Below are positions 9,340 through 17,617 of a DNA stretch of 64,000 nucleotides, one piece after another (positions within the stretch are counted from its first letter, which is position 1; the number at the start of each line of letters is the position of its first letter). A program made the position numbers and the translations under genes. The stretch covers positions 124,001 to 188,000 of the forward strand of contig CAVURD010000034.1 in the NCBI GenBank assembly GCA_963743785.1. Reading direction: 5' to 3'. Under the pieces are notes generated by a model. That model saw nothing but the letters and a program-made list of their open reading frames with translations, made no database searches and was not told the DNA's origin. The stretch is from Bog-473 sp963743785. GTDB taxonomy: Bacteria > Actinomycetota > Acidimicrobiia > Acidimicrobiales > RAAP-2.

Positions 9340-9763
9340 TCAGGGGAAAGAGAGCTGGGGGAAGAAGAGCGCAATCTCCCGCTCGGCCGAATCGGGCGAG
9401 TCGAGATCCGGGTGAACGAGGTTCTCGGTCGTCAGGAGACCGAAATCGCCCCGGATGGTCCCCGGTGCCGCCTCGGACGGATTGGTGACTCCCATCATCA
9501 GCCGTACCACGGCGAAGGTGTCGTCGTTCGGCCCCTCGACCACCATGATCATTGAGGGTGACCGCGTAGATGAACGCCACCAGGTCACCGAAGAACGGCC
9601 GCTCGGCGTGCTCGGCGTAGTGCGTCCCGGCCAGCTCGGCCGTGATGATCCGCATTTCGGCGGCCACCAGTCGCAGGCCCTTGCGCTCCAGGCGGCTGAC
9701 GATCTCTCCGACCAGGCCCCGCTCGACGCCGTCCGGCTTCACAATGACAAGGGTGCGATCCAC
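9340..9763 (-). CDS. ndk: Nucleoside diphosphate kinase, one frameshift
   Basis: Transfers the gamma phosphate between nucleoside triphosphates and diphosphates through a phosphohistidine. The first part, DRTLVIVKPDGVERGLVGEI and RPFFGDLVAFI, is classic. An extra base near 9568 moves the reading to MIMVVEGPNDDTFAVVRLMM, then GVTNPSEAAPGTIRGDFG; removing it yields FITRSPSMIMVVEGP. The catalytic His is present, but the loop reads NLVHPDLDSPDSAERE, where the family norm is N-x-x-H-x-SDS. There is thus one extra residue and no SDS directly after the His. Length after repair is about 140, as expected. It lies 59 nt downstream of folC's start side in the clpX-folC-ndk run, on the same strand. Confidence 0.85.
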
Positions 9764-9822
9764 GAGCGGTGCAGAGTAGCAGCCCCCCTAAAACCGGCGT
9801 CTGCCCCGGGTGAAATCCAGGG

Positions 9823-11190
9823 TCAGCCCCCGGCGTCCTCCCAGCGCACCGCTTCGGAGAGGATTTCGGCCCGGGCGTCACCGACCACGTACAGCGATCC
9901 GGCCACCACCACCAGCCCATCCGCATTCACCATGCCCCGGGCCAGGGCCAGCGCGGCGCGCACATCGGGCTCCACGTGCGCCGTCAGTCCGAGCGAGCGC
10001 GCCGCCAGGGCCACGTCCTCAGCCGGAATGGCCCGGGACGAGTCGGGGGCGCACGCCACCACCGTCGAGACGCCGGCCGGAACCAGCGCGGCCAGCATCG
10101 CCGTGGGATCCCGGCCCGAGAGCATGCCCACCACTGCCACCGTGTCCCCGTAGAGCGAGAAGTCCTCGGACAACGAGGCTCCGAGTGCGGCCATGCCGGC
10201 CACGTTGTGCGCGCCGTCAACCAGCAGGAGGGGGTGGCGGCCCAGCACCTCGAGCCGTCCGGGCACCCGGACCGCCGCGAAGGCGGCCTCGACCACATCG
10301 GGGTCGAGCGGACGTCCGAAGAAGGCTTCGACCGCGGCCAGCGCACAGGCGGCGTTCTGACCCTGGTGCGCCCCGTGCAAGGGCACCAGAACATCGGGAT
10401 AGCGGCCACCGGGCGTGGTCAACGTGACCAGCCTGCCACCGACGGCCACCTCGTTGAACTCGCAACCGAAGTCCCGGCCGGCCACCCAGACCGACGCTGC
10501 GCCGACGCTCGACGCATGGGCCTCGACGATGGACACCAGGTCCGCCGGAGCCATCCCGACCACGACCTGGCTCCCCGCCTCGATGATCCCGGACTTGTCC
10601 TCGGCGATGCCCTCCAGCGTCGGTCCCAGCACGTCGGTGTGGTCGTAGCTGAAGTTGGTCAGGACGGCCACGTCACCGTGCACCACGTTGGTGCAGTCCC
10701 ACGTCCCGCCCAGACCCACCTCGATCACCATGGCGTCGACCGCCTCGGCCGCGAACCACGAGAGTGCCGCCGCGGTCAACAATTCGAATCGAGTCGGGCG
10801 ATCGCCGATCAGCACCTCGAGCGAGGCCAGCTCGGCCAGGACCTCAACGAACGATTCGTCGTCGATGGGCTCCGCGTTGCGGGCCAGCCGCTCGGAGACC
10901 CGGTGCAGGTTGGGGCTGGTGAAGGTCCCCACGCTCAGCCCCTGCGCCATCAGCAGCGCGGTCACCATGGCCGAGGTCGAACCCTTGCCGTTGGTCCCGG
11001 TGACGTGCACCGAGGGGATGGACTCCTGGGGGTCACCCAGCACCGCCATCAACGCCTGCATGCGCTCCAAGGTGGGGAGGGCGCGACGGGAGGGCATGCT
11101 CGACTCGAAGTCGATGTGACTGTCCAACCAGGCCAGGGCATCGGCCAGCGTGGTGAAGCGGCGGGAGGCGGCATCGAGGTCAGTGGGCAC
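9823..11190 (-). CDS. folC: Folylpolyglutamate synthase / dihydrofolate synthase
   Basis: ATP-dependent ligase of the Mur ligase fold that adds glutamate to dihydropteroate or folates. The protein of 455 residues is intact. Visible motifs are the P-loop VHVTGTNGKGSTSAMV near residue 62, the substrate region TSPNLHRVSERL, IEVGLGGTWDCTNVV, the lysine-containing AEDKSGII, and the second-domain start VPGRLEVLGRHPLLLVDGAH with the DGAHN signature. It sits 89 nt downstream of clpX and 59 nt upstream of ndk on the same strand, a common actinobacterial neighbourhood (here without valS between clpX and folC). Confidence 0.95.
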   Translation of the reverse strand: MPTDLDAASRRFTTLADALAWLDSHIDFESSMPSRRALPTLERMQALMAVLGDPQESIPSVHVTGTNGKGSTSAMVTALLMAQGLSVGTFTSPNLHRVSERLARNAEPIDDESFVEVLAELASLEVLIGDRPTRFELLTAAALSWFAAEAVDAMVIEVGLGGTWDCTNVVHGDVAVLTNFSYDHTDVLGPTLEGIAEDKSGIIEAGSQVVVGMAPADLVSIVEAHASSVGAASVWVAGRDFGCEFNEVAVGGRLVTLTTPGGRYPDVLVPLHGAHQGQNAACALAAVEAFFGRPLDPDVVEAAFAAVRVPGRLEVLGRHPLLLVDGAHNVAGMAALGASLSEDFSLYGDTVAVVGMLSGRDPTAMLAALVPAGVSTVVACAPDSSRAIPAEDVALAARSLGLTAHVEPDVRAALALARGMVNADGLVVVAGSLYVVGDARAEILSEAVRWEDAGG

Positions 11191-11279
11191 TACGGCGGCT
11201 CCGGCAGGAACGGTTCAGGACGGTTTCGGATGGGGGGCAGGTCGGGCGAGCGACGATTCAGCGGCCGGTCAGCGACGGA

Positions 11280-12554
11280 TCAAGAGGCGGCGCGTCGGGT
11301 GCGCGGCTTGGCTGCCGGGGTCCCTCCGACCGGGACCAGCGTGGGTGCCACCCGGTCCAGGACCACCGCCCGATCGACCACGCACTTCTGCACGTCGGTA
11401 CGACTGGGGAGGTCGTACATCACTTCCAACAGGACCTCTTCGAGGATGGCCCGCAGGCCCCGGGCCCCGGTGCCCCGCAGCAAGGCCTGCTCGGCCACCG
11501 CCTCGAGCGCATCGGGCGTGAACTCCAACTCGACGTTGTCGAGCGCGAAGACCCGCTCGTACTGGCGGGTCAGGGCGTTCTTGGGCTCGATCAGGATCTG
11601 CACCAGCGCGTCCTTGAACAACGGCGAGACGGCGCTGACCACGGGCAGGCGGCCGATGAACTCGGGGATCAACCCGAACTTGATCAGGTCCTCGGGCAGC
11701 ACGTGCCGCAGGACCTCGCCGTCATCCCGGTCGCGCTGCTGCACCTCGGCCCGGAAGCCGATGCCCCGCTTGCCGATCCGCCCTTCGATCAACTTGTCCA
11801 GGCCGGCGAAGGCCCCACCGCAGATGAACAGGATGTTGGTGGTGTCGATCTGGATGAATTCCTGGTGCGGGTGCTTGCGGCCGCCCTGTGGGGGCACCGA
11901 CGCCGTCGTCCCCTCCAGGATCTTCAACAGCGCCTGCTGCACCCCCTCGCCCGACACGTCGCGGGTGATGGAGGGGTTCTCGCTCTTGCGGGCGATCTTG
12001 TCGATCTCGTCGATGTAGATGATGCCCGTCTCGGCCCGCTTGACGTCGTAGTCGGCCGCCTGGATCAGCTTCAACAAGATGTTCTCGACGTCCTCGCCCA
12101 CGTACCCGGCCTCGGTCAGGGCGGTGGCGTCGGCAATGGCGAAGGGCACGTTGAGCATGCGGGCCAGGGTCTGGGCCAGCAGCGTCTTGCCGCACCCGGT
12201 CGGGCCCAAGAGCAAGATGTTCGACTTGGCCAGCTCGACCCCGTCGTCCTGCACCGGGCCGGCCTGCACCCGCTTGTAGTGGTTGTACACGGCCACCGAC
12301 AGGATCTTCTTCGCGTACTCCTGGCCGACCACGTAGTCGTTCAGGAACGAGAAGATCTCCTTCGGCTTGGGCAGGTCCTCGAAGTTGAGCTCGGTGGTCT
12401 CGTCCCGCTCCTCCGCGATGATGTCGTTGCACAGGTCGATGCACTCGTCGCAGATGTAGACGCCCGGTCCGGCGATCAGCTTCTTGACCTGCTTCTGCGT
12501 CTTGCCGCAGAAGCTGCACTTGACCAGATCGCCACCCTCACCGAACTTCGCCAC
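11280..12554 (-). CDS. clpX: ATP-dependent Clp protease ATP-binding subunit ClpX
   Basis: AAA+ unfoldase that feeds substrates to ClpP. Intact at 424 residues. The N-terminal zinc-binding domain shows CSFCGKTQKQVKKLIAGPG and CDECIDLCNDII, with four Cys. Walker A is GPTGCGKTLLAQ and Walker B is IIYIDEIDKI. The pore-type loop region follows, then an RGTGARGLRAILEEVLL sensor-2 segment. The Ala/Arg-rich C-terminal tail is short. It starts 60 nt after clpP on the same strand, matching the usual tig-clpP-clpX order. Confidence 0.97.
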   Translation of the reverse strand: MAKFGEGGDLVKCSFCGKTQKQVKKLIAGPGVYICDECIDLCNDIIAEERDETTELNFEDLPKPKEIFSFLNDYVVGQEYAKKILSVAVYNHYKRVQAGPVQDDGVELAKSNILLLGPTGCGKTLLAQTLARMLNVPFAIADATALTEAGYVGEDVENILLKLIQAADYDVKRAETGIIYIDEIDKIARKSENPSITRDVSGEGVQQALLKILEGTTASVPPQGGRKHPHQEFIQIDTTNILFICGGAFAGLDKLIEGRIGKRGIGFRAEVQQRDRDDGEVLRHVLPEDLIKFGLIPEFIGRLPVVSAVSPLFKDALVQILIEPKNALTRQYERVFALDNVELEFTPDALEAVAEQALLRGTGARGLRAILEEVLLEVMYDLPSRTDVQKCVVDRAVVLDRVAPTLVPVGGTPAAKPRTRRAAS

Positions 12555-12614
12555 CCGTACCCCTCTCCCCGACCGATCTCGCCGTTGCCGTTATGCCGTT
12601 ACGTGCTCAGCGGC

Positions 12615-13265
12615 CTATGCCGCGCCGATGGCTTCGAGCGCGGCGAGCGAGCGAGCCGTGATGACCTCGTCGATGATGCCGTAGGTCACGGCCTCTTCGG
12701 CCGTCATGATGAAGTCACGATCGGTGTCCTTGGCCACCTTCTCCTGGGTCTGGCCGGTGTCCTCGGCCAGGAGTCCGGTCAACAGATCGCGCATGCGCAG
12801 GATCTCTTTCGCCTGCAGCTCGATGTCGCTGGCCTGTCCCTCGACACCACCCCACGGTTGGTGCAGGAGGATGCGGGCGTGGGGCAGGGCGAAGCGCTTG
12901 CCGTTCGCCCCGGCCGCCAGCAGGACGGCCGCCGCCGACGCCGCCTGCCCGAAGCAGAAGGTGGACACGTCGGCCTTGACGAACTTGAGCGTGTCGTAGA
13001 TGGCGAAGAGCGCCGTGATGTCGCCCCCGGGGGAGTTGATGTAGAGGTGGATGTCCTTGTCCGGCTCCTCGGACTCCAAGAAGAGCATCTGCGCGCAGAC
13101 CAAGTTGGCCACGTGGTCGTCCACCGGGGTACCGAGGAAGATGATGCGCTCACGCAGGAGCCGCGACCAGAGGTCGTACGACCGCTCGCCCCGGTTGGTT
13201 GACTCGACCACGCTGGGTATGTAGTAGTTGTTGGCTCTGTACCGATCTTCGGGGCCGTACGTCAT
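12615..13265 (-). CDS. clpP: ATP-dependent Clp protease proteolytic subunit ClpP
   Basis: Serine peptidase of the Clp complex, 216 residues. The nucleophile Ser lies in GQAASAAAVLLAAG and the catalytic His in RILLHQPWGGVEGQ; the family IYNSPGG-type motif appears as LYINSPGGDITAL. The residue after the catalytic Ser is Ala rather than the common Met, a tolerated variation. The ATG overlaps the tig stop (ATGA, 13262-13265), so translation is probably coupled. Many actinobacteria have two clpP genes; only one is in this window, so a second may lie elsewhere. Confidence 0.96.
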   Translation of the reverse strand: MTYGPEDRYRANNYYIPSVVESTNRGERSYDLWSRLLRERIIFLGTPVDDHVANLVCAQMLFLESEEPDKDIHLYINSPGGDITALFAIYDTLKFVKADVSTFCFGQAASAAAVLLAAGANGKRFALPHARILLHQPWGGVEGQASDIELQAKEILRMRDLLTGLLAEDTGQTQEKVAKDTDRDFIMTAEEAVTYGIIDEVITARSLAALEAIGAA

Positions 13266-14605
13266 TGCTCGCTTTCCTCGCTCTCCTTCGCCGCATCCAA
13301 CTTCAGGTCGTCTCTCGATATGGCGTTGCCCTCTTCGTCAAAGAGCTCGACGTGGTCCAAGAGCCACTGCAGGGCCTTGCTCTTTCGTAGTTCCGAGCGT
13401 ACCGCGCCGGTCCGGCCGGCCGTGTCGAGCTGGGCCCGCAGGGCCTTGGGCGTGGTCTCCATCCGCTCGGCCATGGTCACGATCTCGGCCTCGAGGTCCT
13501 CGTCCCCCACCACCAGCTCCTCGGCCTCGGCCAGGGCCCGCAGGCCCAGGTCGGCCTTGACGGCCCGGTGGGCGTCGGTGCGCACCGACGCCAGGAGGTC
13601 GTCCGGGCCGGTGCCGGTGGCCTGCAGGTAGTCGGCCAAGCTCAACTTCTGGGCCTCCAGCCGGTGCTGCAGGTCGTGCAATCGCTCGTTCACCTCGGCG
13701 TCGACCAGTACCTCGGGGACATCGTCGTCGGGGACCAGTTCGGCGAGGGCCTCGATCGTCTTCTCCCGGTAGGCCATCTGCGACTGCACCAGCTTCACCC
13801 GCGAGATGCGCTCGGTGATGTCGGCCCGCAGCTCGTCCACCGTCTCGAACTCCGAGCTCTCGGCCGCCCACTCGTCGGTGACGTCGGGCAGCTTCTTGAC
13901 CTTGACCTCTTTGACCAGGACCCGGAACGAGATCGGCTCCTCGGTGGTGGGCGCCGGCGCAGTGAAGGCCAGGATCTCCCCGCTCTTGACCCCGCGCAGC
14001 TGGGCGTCGAGCTCGGCCACCACGGTGCCACTGCCCACCTCGTAGAGGTAGTCGTCGACCCCGACCACTTCGGCGTCGCTGGCATCGGTGCCGTGCAGGT
14101 CGATGCTGACGAGGTCACCGTCCTGCGCCGGCCGGCCCACGGCTTCGAGCTCGGCGTCGTTCTCGCGCAGCCGGTCGACCTGCTGGTCGACGTCCTCGTC
14201 GCTCACGGCCAGTCCGGGCACGGTGACGTGCAGGCCGTCGTAGCCGGGAATGGACACCAGGGGCCGCACCTGCACCACGGCGTCGAAGCTGACCGCGCCG
14301 CCATCCTCCCCCGAGGTGATGTCGATCTCGGGCGCCGCGATGGGGTCGACTTCGGCGTCCACCACCGCCCGGGCGTAGAAGTCGGGCAGCGACTCGCGGA
14401 GGGCCTCGGACCGCAACGCCCCGGCGCCACCCATGCGCGCCTCGAGGACCCTGCGGGGCACCTTGCCGGGACGGAAGCCGGGGACGCGGATCTCCTTGGC
14501 CAGAGACTTCACGACGTCACCGAGAGCGGTCTCGAATTCCGGCTCGTCGATCTCGACGCTGAGTCGGACGAGGTTTCCCTCCAGAGGTTCGGCAGTGGCA
14601 CGCAT
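13262..14605 (-). CDS. tig: Trigger factor (ribosome-associated chaperone)
   Basis: Peptidyl-prolyl isomerase and chaperone at the ribosome exit tunnel, about 447 residues. The N-terminal ribosome-binding signature is seen in EIRVPGFRPGKVPRRVLEAR (residues ~35-55). A FKBP-like PPIase domain follows (GDLVSIDLHGTDASD) and then a long helical C-terminal domain. The C-terminus is acidic. I chose the ATG at 14605 (MRATAEPLEG); an in-frame GTG at 14617 is possible, and neither has a strong Shine-Dalgarno. It heads the tig-clpP-clpX cluster and overlaps clpP by 4 nt. Confidence 0.95.
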   Translation of the reverse strand: MRATAEPLEGNLVRLSVEIDEPEFETALGDVVKSLAKEIRVPGFRPGKVPRRVLEARMGGAGALRSEALRESLPDFYARAVVDAEVDPIAAPEIDITSGEDGGAVSFDAVVQVRPLVSIPGYDGLHVTVPGLAVSDEDVDQQVDRLRENDAELEAVGRPAQDGDLVSIDLHGTDASDAEVVGVDDYLYEVGSGTVVAELDAQLRGVKSGEILAFTAPAPTTEEPISFRVLVKEVKVKKLPDVTDEWAAESSEFETVDELRADITERISRVKLVQSQMAYREKTIEALAELVPDDDVPEVLVDAEVNERLHDLQHRLEAQKLSLADYLQATGTGPDDLLASVRTDAHRAVKADLGLRALAEAEELVVGDEDLEAEIVTMAERMETTPKALRAQLDTAGRTGAVRSELRKSKALQWLLDHVELFDEEGNAISRDDLKLDAAKESEESEQ

Positions 14606-14670
14606 CACGAGCAGCACACTCTACTGGTCGCCCCCGGCACTCCCGCGCCGACCAGCCGACCAGATCGCCC

Positions 14671-15510
14671 TCAGAACATGAAGTTCATCGAATTGACGAC
14701 GGCCTGGGCCAGGACCGGGTCCCCGGCCACGCCTAGCCCACCGGCGGCGTCCACCTGGGCCGCCGTCACCCGCCCACATCCCAGCCGCACGAAGTCGAGG
14801 GCCGACAGCGTCACGGTGAGCGTGGGCGCCACGTCCTCTTCCACCTTGGTGGCCCTCCCGCCCACCACGGCCAGGGTGAAGCGGCGCTCGTCGCCCGGGG
14901 GGCCCGTGAGGGTGAAGGACACGACGCTGCCCTCGGGGGCGGCCGCCTTCTTGCCCACCACGAATCCCATGGCCGACTGCACCTGGTCCAGCGCCATGGA
15001 CGAGGCGAGCCCCCCGCTGCCACCGGGCCGCCCCAGCGCGGTGCGCACATCCTGCTCGTGCACCCAGCAGTCGAAGACCCGGAGGCGCATGAACTCCGCA
15101 TAGGGCACGTCCCCCGCCGGGCTGTAGCCGACCACGGCCCACTCCTCGGCGGTGCGAGCCGCCAGCGCAGCCAACCGCCTGGTGGTGACCGCCACGAACT
15201 CGGCCCGCACCGCTTCCCCGTCGAGCGAGCGGCGCACGGCCACCCACGGTTCATGCGAGGCGGCCAGGTCGTTCTTGACGTGATCGCCCAGCGGCTCGTT
15301 CCAGATGGGAGCCGCCTCCCCGAGCAACATCCGCTCGATGCCGATCAGGTGGGAGAACTGGTCCTGGACGCTCCAGCCGGGGCAGGCGGTGGGCCGGAGC
15401 CACTCCTGGGGCACCAGGTCCAGCCCAACCCCGGCCAACGATGCCCAGGTCTCGGCCAGGGCGGCCGCCGCTAGCGCACCCCGCTCGCTCCACCCCTGGT
15501 CTGCGGTCAT
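14671..15510 (-). CDS. Maleylpyruvate isomerase family mycothiol-dependent enzyme
   Basis: DinB-like four-helix-bundle enzyme of the mycothiol-dependent maleylpyruvate isomerase family, 279 residues. The N-terminal half has WLRPTACPGWSVQDQFSHLI, where the HLI His is one of the metal ligands of the family. RLRVFDCWVHEQDVRTALGR supplies the second (H-x-x-D) metal site. The C-terminal half resembles the SCP2-like domain often found with it. The ATG at 15510 has a strong Shine-Dalgarno (ggaggagcgaaaATG). An upstream in-frame start is possible but lacks one. The substrate is unknown; the family uses mycothiol, consistent with an actinobacterial host. Confidence 0.85.
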   Translation of the reverse strand: MTADQGWSERGALAAAALAETWASLAGVGLDLVPQEWLRPTACPGWSVQDQFSHLIGIERMLLGEAAPIWNEPLGDHVKNDLAASHEPWVAVRRSLDGEAVRAEFVAVTTRRLAALAARTAEEWAVVGYSPAGDVPYAEFMRLRVFDCWVHEQDVRTALGRPGGSGGLASSMALDQVQSAMGFVVGKKAAAPEGSVVSFTLTGPPGDERRFTLAVVGGRATKVEEDVAPTLTVTLSALDFVRLGCGRVTAAQVDAAGGLGVAGDPVLAQAVVNSMNFMF

Positions 15511-15664
15511 TTTCGCTCCTCCGGCGTGCCTGAGCGTACCGGCCCCACGCCCGGGCGGGCCCGAGCATCCCCCCCTTGCCTCGTGCCTGACGCTAACTTT
15601 CGGATCACTCGGACCCCACGATGGGACCGACCATCCAGGGGGCTCACCGACCAGAGGAGTTGTC

Positions 15665-15820
15665 ATGGCGAACTATGAGGGTTACTGCGTCAAGTGCCGC
15701 GAGAAGCGGGAATTCGACGGGCAGGAAGTGGAGCTGGCCAACGGCAGACGGGCCGCTCAGGGGCTGTGCCCCGTCTGCGGGACCAAGATGAACCGCATCC
15801 TGGGTAAGAAAAAGGACTGA
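15665..15820 (+). CDS. DUF5679 small zinc-ribbon-like protein
   Basis: A 51-residue protein with two Cys pairs, YCVKCREKREF and GLCPVCGTKMNRILGKKKD, spaced for a zinc ribbon. The start at 15665 has gaggagt 5-6 nt upstream. DUF5679 proteins are common in Actinobacteria and Chloroflexi, have no known function, and end in a basic tail as here. It is divergent from the mycothiol enzyme (155 nt between starts). A strong stem-loop follows 8 nt after the stop, suggesting a monocistronic unit. Confidence 0.85.
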   Translation: MANYEGYCVKCREKREFDGQEVELANGRRAAQGLCPVCGTKMNRILGKKKD

Positions 15821-15828
15821 CCGCCCAC

Positions 15829-15860
15829 GACACGCTGGGCGCGCTGACGCCCGGCGTGTC
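15829..15860 (+). terminator. Stem-loop after DUF5679 gene
   Basis: gacacgc pairs with gcgtgtc and gggcg with cgccc around a short loop, giving a 12-bp stem with a small bulge. No T tract follows, so it may be a rho-type or processing hairpin rather than a classical intrinsic terminator. Confidence 0.5.
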
Positions 15861-15871
15861 ACCATCAAGGC

Positions 15872-17596
15872 ATGCATGAACTGATCGTTCGGGGTGGGAC
15901 GCTGGTTGACGGCACCGGCGCGGAGCCCAGGACCGCCGACGTGGCCATCGACCACGGGGTGATCACCGATGTCGGGGACCTGACGGGTTCGGCCACCCGG
16001 ACCATCGAGGCCGACGGCCTCCTGGTCACGCCCGGATGGGTGGACATCCACACCCACTACGACGGGCAGGCCACCTGGGACACCGAGCTGGCGCCCTCGT
16101 CCTGGCACGGCGTCACCACTCTGGTCATGGGCAACTGTGGCGTGGGCTTCGCCCCGGCCCGACCGGACCGCCACGACTGGCTCATCGGGCTCATGGAGGG
16201 CGTCGAGGACATCCCCGGGGCCGCCCTGAGCGAAGGGATCGAGTGGGAATGGGAGACCTTCCCCGAGTACCTCGATGCCCTGGAGCGGCGGCACTGGACG
16301 GTCGACGTCGGCACGCAGGTCCCCCACGGCGCCGTCCGCGCCTACGTGATGGGCGAGCGGGGCGCCCGCAACGAGCCGGCCAACCCGGCCGAGATCGACG
16401 GCATGCGGGCCATCGTGCTCGAGGCGATCCGCGCCGGGGCACTGGGGTTCTCCACCTCGCGCACCATCGGTCACCGGGCCATCGACGGCGAGCCGGTCCC
16501 GGGCACCTACGCCGCCGAGGACGAGCTCTTCGGCATCGGCAGCGCGCTGGCCGAGGCCGGCACCGGCGTCTTCGAGCTGGCACCCGTGGGTTCGGCCGGC
16601 GAGCTCCTCCTCGACGCCGTCAAGGAAGTCGACTGGATGCGCCGGCTCTCGGCCAAGATCGACCGCCCGGTGACCTACGTGCTCCTCCAGGTCGACGACG
16701 AGCCCGAGCTGTGGCGGGCCCAGTTGGCCGCCTCCCTCGAAGCCTGCGAGGAGGGCGCCCGCCTCCACCCGCAGATCGCCGGCCGCCCCACCGGGATCCT
16801 GTCCGGGCATCACACCACCCTCTGCTTCCTGGTCGACATCCCGGACTATCAGGCGCTCGTCGCCCGGCGCCTGCCCGCGCCCGAGTTTGCCGCCGCGCTG
16901 GCCGATCCCGAGGTCCGTCGGCGCATCACCGAATGGCAGCCGTCGTCCCCGGCCCAGGCCGAGGCGATGGAGAAGGCCTACGGCCGGACCTTCGTCCTGG
17001 GCGACCCGCCGGACTACGAGCCCGGGCCCGGGAAGTCGCTGGCCGGCCTGGCCGCCTCCTCGGGTCGCACCCCCCTCGAGGTGGCCTACGACGTCATGGC
17101 CGAGCACGAGGGGCAGGGCCTGCTCTACATCCCCATCCTCAACTACGCCACGGGCGACCTCGACCACGTGCGCCAGATGCTGCTGCACCCCCGCGGCGCG
17201 CTCGGGCTCTCCGACGGCGGCGCCCACACGGGGACCATCTGCGATGCCTCCATGCCGACGTTCATGCTCACCCACTGGACCCGCGATCGCCGCCGGGGTG
17301 AGACCTTGCCGTTGCCCTACATCGTCAAGAAGCAGACCCACGACACGGCGCGCCTCTACGGCATGACGGACCGGGGCACGGTAGAAACCGGTGCGCTGGG
17401 CGACCTCAACCTCATCGACTACGACGCCCTCACGCTGGGCGGCCCCTACGTGCAGGCCGACCTGCCGGCCGGTGGGAGCCGCCTGCTGCAGAAGGCCGAC
17501 GGGTACGTGGCCACCATCAAGAAGGGCGCGGTGACCTTCGAGCGCGGGAAGGCGACCGGGGAGCTTCCCGGGCGGTTGGTACGAGGCAGTCGCTGA
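15872..17596 (+). CDS. D-aminoacylase-like amidohydrolase (N-acyl-D-amino-acid deacylase family)
   Basis: Metal-dependent amidohydrolase of 574 residues. The N-terminal beta-sandwich start LIVRGGTLVDGTGAEP is followed by the metal site GWVDIHTHYDGQATWD and the family Cys in VMGNCGVGFAPARP. The C-terminal catalytic Asp region is ALGLSDGGAHTGTICDAS. Family members remove acyl groups from N-acyl-D-amino acids or hydrolyse related amides; the substrate here is unknown. It starts 51 nt after the DUF5679 stop with a hairpin between them. The cyclase-fusion gene follows 21 nt downstream, so these two may form an operon. Confidence 0.88.
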   Translation: MHELIVRGGTLVDGTGAEPRTADVAIDHGVITDVGDLTGSATRTIEADGLLVTPGWVDIHTHYDGQATWDTELAPSSWHGVTTLVMGNCGVGFAPARPDRHDWLIGLMEGVEDIPGAALSEGIEWEWETFPEYLDALERRHWTVDVGTQVPHGAVRAYVMGERGARNEPANPAEIDGMRAIVLEAIRAGALGFSTSRTIGHRAIDGEPVPGTYAAEDELFGIGSALAEAGTGVFELAPVGSAGELLLDAVKEVDWMRRLSAKIDRPVTYVLLQVDDEPELWRAQLAASLEACEEGARLHPQIAGRPTGILSGHHTTLCFLVDIPDYQALVARRLPAPEFAAALADPEVRRRITEWQPSSPAQAEAMEKAYGRTFVLGDPPDYEPGPGKSLAGLAASSGRTPLEVAYDVMAEHEGQGLLYIPILNYATGDLDHVRQMLLHPRGALGLSDGGAHTGTICDASMPTFMLTHWTRDRRRGETLPLPYIVKKQTHDTARLYGMTDRGTVETGALGDLNLIDYDALTLGGPYVQADLPAGGSRLLQKADGYVATIKKGAVTFERGKATGELPGRLVRGSR

Positions 17597-17617
17597 CGCA
17601 GGCAAACTGCCATCACC

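Noticed and set aside
9976..13202. Very long plus-strand open frames opposite folC, clpX and clpP
   Set aside because: They are antisense to intact housekeeping genes with full motif sets and have no independent support.
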